Assembly (NCBI RefSeq): GCF_001280065.1
Contig: NZ_LGEA01000102.1
Coordinates: forward strand, 451,529 to 515,528
Origin: Streptomyces sp. NRRL B-1140
GTDB lineage: Bacteria; Actinomycetota; Actinomycetes; Streptomycetales; Streptomycetaceae
Reading direction: 5' to 3'
Length of the DNA stretch: 64,000 nt
This document shows positions 24,605 to 31,706 of the stretch, piece by piece (position 1 is the stretch's first letter; the number at the start of each line of letters is the position of its first letter). The position numbers were made by a program, and so were the translations under genes. The notes under the pieces are model-generated. The model was not told the DNA's origin, did not search any database, and worked only from the letters and a program-made list of their open reading frames with translations.

Positions 24605-25560
24605 TCATGAGGGCTCCTGGGCCGGGTCGGAGACGGTGTCGGGCTCGATGTCAGGGTCGGTGGCGGTGAGGGGGAGCAGCACCTGGAAGCGGGTGTCGCC
24701 GGGTACGGACTCGACTTTCAGGTCACCGTGGTGCTTGTTGACGACGATCCGCCAAGAGATGTCGAGCCCCAGCCCGGTGCCCTCGCCCACCGGCTTGGTG
24801 GTGAAGAACGGGTCGAAGATCCGGCCGCGGATCTCGGCCGGCACTCCCGGGCCCGTGTCGCGGAACTCCACCAACAGCCGGTCGTGCACCACAGCGGTGC
24901 GTACGGTCAACGTCCCTTCGCCGCCCGCACTCTTGATGGCGAAGACCGCGTTGTCGATCAGGTTGGTCCACACCTGGTTCAGCTCGGCCGGGTAGGCCGG
25001 AATCCTCGGCACCGAACGGTCGTACTCCTTCACGACCTTGACCTGTGGCCCGATCTTGCCCGACAGCATCGGCAGCGTGCTGTCGAGGAGTTCGTGGACA
25101 TCGGCGACCTGGTAGGGCGCGCGGTCCAGCTGCGAGTACTGCTTGGCGGCGTCGACGAGGTGCGAGATACGGGTGGTGGAGTCCTCGATCTCGGACATCG
25201 ACAGCTCGGTCTCGACCGTGTAGGTGAGGCACTCGATGGCAGTCTGCAGGATTTCCTGCTCGGCGGCGGCCGTCGCGATCATGGGTGAGACCCGCTGACA
25301 ACGAGCCCAGCGCCAGCAGCCGTTCGTGCTGCCCGACGGCCCGCTGAAAGGTCTGCGCGCCGAGGAAGAGCCCCTCCAGGAGATGGACCGCCATCGGAAA
25401 CCGCTCGTGCATGAAGTTCGCGAACGATTCGGCGGGCAGGACGAAGAACCGCGTCGGCTCCGGCACCCGCACCGAGTTCATGTACCGCTGCGGTTTCCCG
25501 TCCCCGACGTACGCCCGCACGGCCCCCGCGTACACCCCTGGCTGGGACGTGCGGCTGACC
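24605..25560 (-). pseudogene. Broken cyclic-nucleotide-binding sensor histidine kinase
   Basis: Two pieces in different frames. The upstream piece (about 25285-25560) reads VRAYVGDGKPQRYMNSVRVP, then LPAESFANFMHERFPMAVHL and QHERLLALGSLSAGLTHD, which is the end of a cNMP-binding sensor domain and the start of the kinase dimerisation helix. The downstream piece (24605-25282) holds the second helix and the GHKL ATPase: NQVWTNLIDNAVFAIK, DTGPGVP and GTGLGLDIS. The helix region between them, normally with LNNPAAA after the His, is missing, so an internal deletion with frameshift is likely. The sensor domain also lacks its front part, where it joins an SDR fragment. Confidence 0.7.
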
Positions 25561-25564
25561 ACAC

Positions 25565-25681
25565 CGCGTTGCGGCTCGTGCCGACCACCGCGAAGCCGGC
25601 GCCCACCAGGGCGAGCGCCGCCGCCCGCCCGATCCCGGCGGAGGCGCCCGTCACGAGGGCCACTCGGGGAGCTGTCTGCAT
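25565..25681 (-). pseudogene. N-terminal fragment of a short-chain dehydrogenase
   Basis: Codons from ATG 25681 read VALVTGASAGIGRAAALALV then GAGFAVVGTSRNA, the first Rossmann unit of an SDR enzyme, and then lose all similarity where the kinase fragment begins. The gene keeps its promoter side, divergent from tetR, but was cut off after about 39 residues by deletion. Confidence 0.7.
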
Positions 25682-25780
25682 GGTGGTTCCTTCGGTTGTG
25701 GTCATGACTTCGCCGGGTGCTGCGCGGGTCGCCTGCGCTCAGGCCGACTGGGTCCGCACCGGTCCTGCAAGCCCGAACCA

Positions 25781-25856
25781 AGCCTGTCCGGCGAGCTCAG
25801 GACGGTTGTTTACTGAACAGTCCGAAACCTAGGCAGTTCTGTACTGAGTTGTCAAG
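25781..25856. repeat. Duplicated 76-bp promoter/operator segment, copy 2
   Basis: Second copy of 22508-22583, placed between the divergent SDR fragment and tetR. It ends 28 bases before the tetR ATG, so it should contain the tetR promoter and operator. Confidence 0.65.
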
Positions 25857-25884
25857 AAGGGTGAGTCGGCTTTACGGTCTTTGT

Positions 25885-26508
25885 ATGGCGAGACCACGAA
25901 GCTTCGACCGCGACCACGTCCTCCATGCCGCCGAGCGCCAGTTCCGCACCTCGGGCTACAACGGCACGAGCGTCGACGACATCAGTGCCGCCACCGGCCT
26001 GGGCCGCGGCAGTCTCTACGGCGCGTTCGACGGCAAGCACGGCGTGCTGCTGGAGGCGATGGCCGGCTACTTCGCCCGGCTGGCGCAGGGTCCGCGCAAG
26101 ATGCTCGACGGACCGGACGAGGGCGCCCTGGAACGACTGCACCAGTACTTGCTCCGCGCCGTCCACGGGGTACCACTCGCCGCGGACGTACCCCCCGCCT
26201 CCGACCGGGCGGGGGCGGCCTGCTTCGCCGCCAAGATGGCCCTGGAGATCGGCGCCTCCGACGCCGAGGTGAAACGCCTGGCCAACGACTGCTTCTCCGT
26301 GGTCCGCGCGGCGGTGGCCGAGTGTGTGCAAGCGGCACAGCGCAACGGCGACATCGACCCCGACGCGGATCCCGACGACCTTGCGTACCTTCTACTGACC
26401 ATCATCCGCGGGACCGATGTCGTAGGCGCGTACGGCCACAGTCCCGACCGCCTGACCTCGATCGCGGAGAGCGCGTTCGCCTTGCTGCCTCGCCCGCGCC
26501 ACACCTGA
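25885..26508 (+). CDS. TetR-family transcriptional regulator
   Basis: A 207-aa regulator: N-terminal helix-turn-helix (RSFDRDHVLHAAERQFRTSG then TSVDDISAATGLGRGSLYGAFDGKHGVLL) and an all-helical ligand domain ending in LLTIIRGTDVVGAYG. ATG at 25885 is chosen because the DNA-binding domain begins at once; the frame upstream is non-coding. It probably represses itself and the divergent SDR gene, now truncated, and through copy 1 of the 76-bp repeat perhaps the flavoprotein/exporter unit. Confidence 0.9.
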   Translation: MARPRSFDRDHVLHAAERQFRTSGYNGTSVDDISAATGLGRGSLYGAFDGKHGVLLEAMAGYFARLAQGPRKMLDGPDEGALERLHQYLLRAVHGVPLAADVPPASDRAGAACFAAKMALEIGASDAEVKRLANDCFSVVRAAVAECVQAAQRNGDIDPDADPDDLAYLLLTIIRGTDVVGAYGHSPDRLTSIAESAFALLPRPRHT

Positions 26509-26639
26509 GAAGGGCACGGCCTGCCTCATTGCACAGGCATCTGACCGTGAGCGTGGCTGCAGGCTCCTGACAAACGCGCGCGTCGGTCGCGGGACGACCA
26601 GTGCGGGTGGCGGTGAGGCAGGTCCTCGGGCGATGGCTG

Positions 26640-27110
26640 GATGCCCATCGGCCCGCGGGGCCACTACCCCCACCTTGAGGAGGCAACGTCGATCGACGTG
26701 CGGGCGACCACCCCCGTTTCGGGCAGCAGCGAGAGCTTGCGACCGGCTTCGGCGTTGCTGCAGCCCAGTGCCACCTGCGCCAGGACGTCGCGTTCCCGGG
26801 GTGCCAGGGGCGGGCCTGGTACCGAGGCCGTGGCGGAGGTTGAGCCAGTCGGCCGGCCATGCCGAGCAGCCGATCACGCGGATCCCCTTCGGGGACATGG
26901 CGGACCAAGCGCCGTAACTCGGCATGAGGCTGTCGGAGTTCTTCGAGCGGCACTGCTCGCCGATGGCGCGGCGCACAGCAGGCGCAGGCGGCGGACCTCG
27001 TCACGGATGGCCGGCTCGGCGGCCAGTCGCCGGTAAGCGCCGGCGACCGCTTCGGCCGCCCGGTCCGTGAGCGGAGCCGGGCCGACTCTCCCGCCTACGC
27101 CCCGGCGCCC
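26640..27110 (-). pseudogene. Decayed LuxR-type regulator
   Basis: Recognisable segments lie on the minus strand in three frames: AVAGAYRRLAAEPAIRDEVRRL (about 27000-27070), then LEELRQPHAELRRLVRHVPE, and finally PLAPRERDVLAQVALGCSNA, which is the LuxR helix-turn-helix of a Streptomyces family that normally continues with AEAGRRLSLLPETVKSYL. Here it degenerates after LSLLPETG and stops. Several frameshifts make it non-functional. The remaining parts of 26509-27385 hold no gene. Confidence 0.55.
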
Positions 27111-27385
27111 GGCGCCCGGACAGCGGATCACGTCACGCCTGAGCGGCAGCCGCCCACTCAGGCCGGCCCGTCCCGCCATGCCTGTCGGCCCCTTCCGGGC
27201 CGTTGCCAGTACGGGTCGTTTCGCGTCCCGACTCGCCCCTCAGTCAGACGGTCCCCGCACCCACCCGCCGACCCGACCGAGCCAACGGGGTCAAACTCAC
27301 GCGCAGTGGATTCATTCCGTCCAGGCAAAACTGACGATCTGGCAGGACAAAATGAACGTTTCCGCAGGTCAGGCGCCTGCGCAGG

Positions 27386-27459
27386 TGGGGCGGGTGGGAC
27401 TCGAACCCACGGCCGACGGATTATGAGTCCGCTGCTCTAACCGGCTGAGCTACCGCCCC
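27386..27459 (-). tRNA. tRNA with CAU anticodon (Met or lysidine-type Ile)
   Basis: A full cloverleaf of 74 bases: acceptor GGGGCGG with CCGCCCC, D-arm TAGCTCAGCCGGTTAGAGC, anticodon loop CTCATAA, T-arm GTGGG-TTCGAGT-CCCAC, discriminator A, no encoded CCA. The CAU anticodon fits elongator methionine or isoleucine-2; base modification decides and cannot be read here. Its 3' half is repeated at 17854-17901, marking it as the attachment site of the putative island. Confidence 0.92.
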
Positions 27460-27611
27460 ATAGCGGCGTGTCGCGTACATGTGTGCGCGCCGTCTGCCGC
27501 AGCATAGCCGCTCATACGATCTCCTGCTTCGGCTGGGCGGCTTCGCACGGCCTACGTGACCTTGAGGACTGCGCCCGGTGCCGCGCGGTTCCCGGGACAG
27601 GGATACGGACA

Positions 27612-27640
27612 TGAAAAAGGACCCCTGCGAGGGGTCCTTC
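27612..27640 (-). terminator. Rho-independent terminator after tRNA-Asn genes
   Basis: AAGGACCCC-TGCGA-GGGGTCCTT forms a perfect 9-bp stem, followed on the minus strand by a run of five T. It lies 10 bases past the 3' end of the tRNA-Asn pair. Confidence 0.85.
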
Positions 27641-27649
27641 TCCGACCTG

Positions 27650-27722
27650 CTCCCCCGACTGGACTCGAACCAGTAACCTGCCGGTTAACAGCCGGCTGCT
27701 CTGCCAATTGAGCTACGGAGGA
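27650..27722 (-). tRNA. tRNA-Asn (GTT), copy 1
   Basis: A 73-base cloverleaf with acceptor TCCTCCG pairing CGGGGGA (one G-T pair), D-arm TAGCTCAATTGGCAGAGCA, anticodon stem GCCGGCT/CCGGC around GTT, and T-arm ACTGG-TTCGAGT-CCAGT. CCA is not encoded. It is the second gene of a tandem pair with near-identical bodies. Confidence 0.93.
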
Positions 27723-27727
27723 CCGAG

Positions 27728-27800
27728 CTCCCCGGACTGGACTCGAACCAGTAACCTGCCGGTTAACAGCCGGCTGCTCTGCCAATTGAGCTACCGAGGA
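27728..27800 (-). tRNA. tRNA-Asn (GTT), copy 2
   Basis: Same body as the neighbouring copy, differing in the acceptor stem (TCCTCGG with CCGGGGA). Five bases separate the two genes, so they form one transcript ending at the strong terminator at 27612-27640. Confidence 0.93.
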
Positions 27801-27959
27801 AGGTCTCGTTTGCATCGAACGCACCTACCTGGGTATCCGCCAGGGGGCGCGCGTTCGCTGCGACACATACATTAGCGCAAGCAGGGGGGTGCTTCGCCAA
27901 TCGGTACTCCCCGGCGCCGACGCCGCACAGGAGACCTACGCAAGGGAAGGGTGGCCGCG

Positions 27960-28265
27960 ATGCGTTACCGGCTCACGTTCGTCGCCGGAGTCGTCCTGGG
28001 TTACGTGCTGGGCACGAGGGCCGGACGCGAGCGCTACGAACAGTTGAAGAAGTCAGCCCGGCAGTTCGCGCAGAACCCCGCCGTGCGCAACACCGCGGAG
28101 ACGGCGGCCCACCAGGGCCGTGAGTTCGCGGGCAAGGCGTACCACGTGGTGAGCGACAAGGTCGGCGACCGAGTCCCCGAATCGGTGGCGGAGCGCGTCC
28201 GCCACCTGCGCGACCGCGCCACCCACAACGGCGGCGAGGACGACTGGGGCACGACCAACACGTGA
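27960..28265 (+). CDS. YtxH-like small membrane-anchored protein
   Basis: A 101-aa protein with an N-terminal membrane helix containing LTFVAGVVLGYVLGTRAGRERYEQ, the typical YtxH-type start, then a long amphipathic, charged helical region (SARQFAQNPAVRNTAETAAH) and an acidic end. The ATG at 27960 has AAGGGAAGG about 9 bases upstream; a GTG nine bases earlier abuts that sequence. Proteins of this kind are widespread in actinobacteria and may be stress-linked; function unknown. Confidence 0.75.
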   Translation: MRYRLTFVAGVVLGYVLGTRAGRERYEQLKKSARQFAQNPAVRNTAETAAHQGREFAGKAYHVVSDKVGDRVPESVAERVRHLRDRATHNGGEDDWGTTNT

Positions 28266-28284
28266 CCCTCTGATGCCGAGCACG

Positions 28285-28308
28285 CCCGCGCCCCGACAGG
28301 GGCGCGGG
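28285..28308 (+). terminator. Terminator-like hairpin after YtxH-like gene
   Basis: CCCGCGCCCC-GACA-GGGGCGCGGG has a perfect 10-bp GC stem 20 bases past the stop codon. It merges into the dispersed repeat whose reverse form reads CGCAGTTCCCCGCGCCCC. No T-run follows, as is common for Streptomyces terminators. Confidence 0.6.
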
Positions 28309-28319
28309 GAACTGCGCGA
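28298..28319 (-). repeat. Dispersed intergenic repeat, copy 1
   Basis: Minus-strand match to a short GC-rich repeat (core CGCAGTTCCCCGCGCCCCT) that also occurs in two other gaps in this window. It always lies near gene 3' ends. Confidence 0.7.
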
Positions 28320-28412
28320 ACGACCACGACGAAGCCCGCACCCGAAACCCGGCGACACACCCCGCGGCGCCCACGGCCCGACCTCGGCGGAGCGTGCGGC
28401 AGAATTTTGGCC

Positions 28413-29861
28413 ATGGGGATAGTCGCCGGGTTGGACAGTTCACCCGATTTCACTCGTATCGTCGTCTGTGACACGGACTCCGGAGCCGTGCTCAGGCAGG
28501 GATATGCACCGCATCCGGTGGAGAGCCCCGAGGGCGGCGGCCGGCCGTCCGACGTCGATCCGCAGGCCTGGCTGCTCTCCCTGGGCGAGGCCGCGGGCGG
28601 CGGGCTGCTGGAAGGTGTGCAGGCGATCGGCGTCTCGGCGCAGCAGAACGCCGTCGTGCCGCTGGACGCGCAGGGCAACACCGTGCGGCCCGCCATGGTC
28701 GGCGGTGACAAGCGGACGCAGGTCGCCGCGGCCGACCTGATCGACGCGCTCGGGGGGCGCGAGGCGTGGGCGCAGGCGGTGGGCTGTGTGCCGCAGGCCG
28801 CGCAGCCGGTGACGAAGCTGCGCTGGCTGGCCCGGACCGAACCGGAGAACGCGCAGCGCACCGCGATCCTGCTCCAGGCGCACGACTGGCTGGTGTGGCA
28901 GCTGCTGGGCCGGCCGGTCAGGAGAACCACCGACCGGGGCGGCGCGTCCGGCACCGGCTACTGGTCCGCGGCGACCGGTGGTTACCGGCCCGACCTCGTG
29001 GAGCTGGCGCTGGGCCACCAGGTGATGCTGCCGGAGGTGATCGGCCCCGCCGACGCGGCCGGTACGACGCCGGAGGGGCTGCTGATCTCCGTGGGGACCG
29101 GCGAGACCATGGCGGCGGCGTTCGGTCTCGGCATCGGCCTCGGTGACGCGGTGGTGTCGCTGGGCGCGTCCGGGTCCGTGATGGCCGTGCATCCCGAGGC
29201 GCTGGTCGACGGGTCCGGGATGATCACCGCGCTGGCGGACGCGACCGGCATGCACCTGCCCGTCGTCACCACCCTGAACGCCGTACGGACGCTGCGCGGG
29301 GCGGCCGAGCTGCTGGGGCTGCCGGATCTGGAGAGCCTGTCCGACCTGGCCATGAAGTCGACGCCCGGGTCGCACGGACTGGTGCTGCTGCCCTATCTGG
29401 AGGGCGAGCGGACCCCGAACCTGCCGCACACCGCCGGGACCCTGGCCGGGCTCCGGCGCGAGTCGATGAAGGCGGAGCACCTGGCGCGGGCCGCGTTCGA
29501 GGGGATGCTGTGCGGGCTCGCGGACGCGCTGGACGTGCTGCGCGGGCGGGGTGTGGAGGTGCGGCGGGTGTTCCTGCTCGGGCCGGCCGCGGAACTGCCC
29601 GCCGTGCAAGCCGCGGCGCCCATGCTGTTCGGGACGCAGGTCGTGGTGCCGCAGCCCGCGGACTACGCGGCGATCGGCGCCGCCCGCCAGGCGGCCTGGG
29701 CGCTGGGTGCCTCGCAGGGCACGCTCGACGTGCGCAACCCGCCGGCCTGGCAGGGCGCGGTGGCGCAGGTGCTGGAGCCCGGGGACGAGCTGGCCGTGGG
29801 GCAGGCGGTGCGGCAGCAGTTCGTGGCAGTGCGGGAGCAGACGCATCCCGGCGCCCTCTGA
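28413..29861 (+). CDS. FGGY-family carbohydrate kinase (xylulokinase-like)
   Basis: A 482-aa two-domain sugar kinase. The N-terminal phosphate loop is GIVAGLDSSPDFTRIVV, somewhat diverged from the usual GIDxGTTS. Family motifs include ISAQQ-like VSAQQNAVVPLD, LRWLARTEPENAQRTAILLQ, TDRGGASGTGYWS and, in the C-terminal domain, the FGGY signature region around LPYLEGERTPNLPHTAGTLAGL. It should phosphorylate a pentulose or similar sugar using ATP, but no transporter or isomerase lies next to it. The ATG at 28413 starts the fold; a TTG two codons earlier is possible. Confidence 0.85.
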   Translation: MGIVAGLDSSPDFTRIVVCDTDSGAVLRQGYAPHPVESPEGGGRPSDVDPQAWLLSLGEAAGGGLLEGVQAIGVSAQQNAVVPLDAQGNTVRPAMVGGDKRTQVAAADLIDALGGREAWAQAVGCVPQAAQPVTKLRWLARTEPENAQRTAILLQAHDWLVWQLLGRPVRRTTDRGGASGTGYWSAATGGYRPDLVELALGHQVMLPEVIGPADAAGTTPEGLLISVGTGETMAAAFGLGIGLGDAVVSLGASGSVMAVHPEALVDGSGMITALADATGMHLPVVTTLNAVRTLRGAAELLGLPDLESLSDLAMKSTPGSHGLVLLPYLEGERTPNLPHTAGTLAGLRRESMKAEHLARAAFEGMLCGLADALDVLRGRGVEVRRVFLLGPAAELPAVQAAAPMLFGTQVVVPQPADYAAIGAARQAAWALGASQGTLDVRNPPAWQGAVAQVLEPGDELAVGQAVRQQFVAVREQTHPGAL

Positions 29862-29972
29862 GGGCTTTGACCGCCTGTTGGGTTAATTCGGTTGAGGTAA
29901 CGCGGGTGGAGTGTTCGACGATAGGGGCCAGGGGCAACCACTCGCCCCGTCGTCCACTCCGAGAGAAGCAGC

Positions 29973-31706
29973 GTGCTCATACGACTTCTGCGGACCTATC
30001 TCAGGCCCTACAAGAGACCCATCGCTCTCCTGGTGCTGCTGCAGTTCCTGCAGACCTGCGCCACGCTCTACCTGCCCACGCTGAACGCGGACATCATCGA
30101 CCAGGGGGTCGTGAACGGCGACACCGGCTACATCCTGGGCTACGGCGGCCTGATGATCGGCATCTCGCTTGTCCAGGTCGTGTGCAACATCGGCGCCGTG
30201 TACTACGGGGCCCGTACGGCGTCGGCGCTGGGGCGGGACCTGCGGGCGTCCGTGTTCGACCGGGTGCAGTCGTTCTCCGCGCGTGAGGTCGGTCACTTCG
30301 GGGCGCCGTCGCTGATCACGCGGACGACGAACGACGTCCAGCAAGTGCAGATGCTGGCGCTGATGACGTTCACGCTGCTGGTGTCGGCGCCGATCATGTG
30401 CGTGGGCGGCATCGTGCTGGCGCTCGGTCTGGATGTGCCGTTGTCCGGGGTGCTGGTGGCGGTCGTACCGGTGCTGGGCATCTGCGTGACGCTGATCGTG
30501 CGGCGGCTGCGGCCGCTGTTCCGGGCGATGCAGGAGCGGCTGGACTCGGTGAACCAGGTGCTGCGCGAGCAGATCACCGGCAACCGTGTGATCCGCGCCT
30601 TCGTCCGGGACGAGTACGAGCAGCAGCGCTTCCGGAAGGCCAACACCGATCTCACCGACTTCGCGCTGGGCACCGGCAACCTGCTCGCGCTGATGTTCCC
30701 GATCGTCATGACGGTGGTGAACCTGTCGTCGATCGCCGTGGTGTGGTTCGGGGCGCACCGGATCGACAGCGGCGGGATGCAGATCGGCGACCTGACGGCG
30801 TTCCTCGCCTATCTGATGCAGATCGTCATGGCCGTGATGATGGCCACCTTCATGTTCATGATGGTGCCGCGCGCGGAGGTGTGCGCCGAGCGCATCAGCG
30901 AGGTGCTGGACACCTCCTCCAGCGTGGTGCCGCCGTCGGCGCCGGTGCGCGAGCTGCGCCGGCACGGGCACCTGGAGATCCGCGGGGCGGGCTTCCGCTA
31001 TCCGGGTGCCGAGGAGCCGGTGCTGCGCGCCGTGGACCTGGTGGCCCGGCCGGGTGAGACGACCGCCGTCATCGGCTCGACCGGCAGCGGCAAGTCCACC
31101 CTGCTCGGGCTGGTGCCGCGGCTGTTCGACGCGACCGAGGGGCAGGTGCTCGTCGACGGGGTCGAGGTGGCGGAGATCGATCCGCAGCTGCTCGCGAAGA
31201 CCGTCGGGATGGTGCCGCAGAAGCCGTACCTGTTCGCGGGGACGGTGGCGACCAACCTGCGCTACGGCAATCCCGACGCCACCGACGAGGAGCTGTGGCA
31301 CGCGCTGGAGGTGGCGCAGGCCAAGGACTTCGTGGAGCGGCTGGAGGGCGGCCTCGACTCGCCGATCTCGCAGGGCGGGACGAACGTCTCCGGTGGTCAG
31401 CGCCAGCGGCTCGCGATCGCCCGGACGCTGGTGCAGCGGCCCGAGATCTACCTCTTCGACGACTCCTTCTCCGCGCTCGACTACGCCACGGACGCCGCGT
31501 TGCGGGCCGCGCTCACCGAGGAGACCGCCGAGGCGACCGTGGTGATCGTCGCGCAGCGGGTGGCCACCATCCGGGACGCCGACCGGATCGTCGTCCTCGA
31601 CGAGGGCCGGGTCGTCGGCACCGGCCGGCACCACGAGCTGATGGCGGACAACGAGACCTACCGGGAGATCGTGCTCTCCCAGCTCACGGAAGCGGAGGCT
31701 GCCTGA
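29973..31706 (+). CDS. ABC exporter half with degenerate ATPase site
   Basis: A 577-aa half-transporter: six membrane helices in the first 300 residues, then an ATPase domain with Walker A GSTGSGKSTLL, signature NVSGGQRQR, but Walker B IYLFDDSFSALD (Asp in place of the catalytic Glu) and switch region IVAQRVATI (Gln instead of His). These replacements are typical of the degenerate site in heterodimeric exporters. The GTG start is preceded by GAGAGAAG. Its stop and the next start share one base (TGATG), so the two halves are cotranslated. Confidence 0.92.
   Translation: MLIRLLRTYLRPYKRPIALLVLLQFLQTCATLYLPTLNADIIDQGVVNGDTGYILGYGGLMIGISLVQVVCNIGAVYYGARTASALGRDLRASVFDRVQSFSAREVGHFGAPSLITRTTNDVQQVQMLALMTFTLLVSAPIMCVGGIVLALGLDVPLSGVLVAVVPVLGICVTLIVRRLRPLFRAMQERLDSVNQVLREQITGNRVIRAFVRDEYEQQRFRKANTDLTDFALGTGNLLALMFPIVMTVVNLSSIAVVWFGAHRIDSGGMQIGDLTAFLAYLMQIVMAVMMATFMFMMVPRAEVCAERISEVLDTSSSVVPPSAPVRELRRHGHLEIRGAGFRYPGAEEPVLRAVDLVARPGETTAVIGSTGSGKSTLLGLVPRLFDATEGQVLVDGVEVAEIDPQLLAKTVGMVPQKPYLFAGTVATNLRYGNPDATDEELWHALEVAQAKDFVERLEGGLDSPISQGGTNVSGGQRQRLAIARTLVQRPEIYLFDDSFSALDYATDAALRAALTEETAEATVVIVAQRVATIRDADRIVVLDEGRVVGTGRHHELMADNETYREIVLSQLTEAEAA

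Larger units (their letters stand above)
17854..27430. mobile_element. Putative decayed tRNA-integrated genomic island
   Basis: The interval is bounded by direct repeats of a tRNA 3' half, the right copy belonging to an intact tRNA gene in the orientation expected after integration. Inside are integrase-tail-like repeats, a vapBC pair, an exporter, flavoprotein, hydrolase and TetR genes, and several truncated or frameshifted genes. No intact integrase, excisionase, replication or transfer gene is present, so it would not be mobile by itself. Several successive insertions and deletions are likely. Confidence 0.45.
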
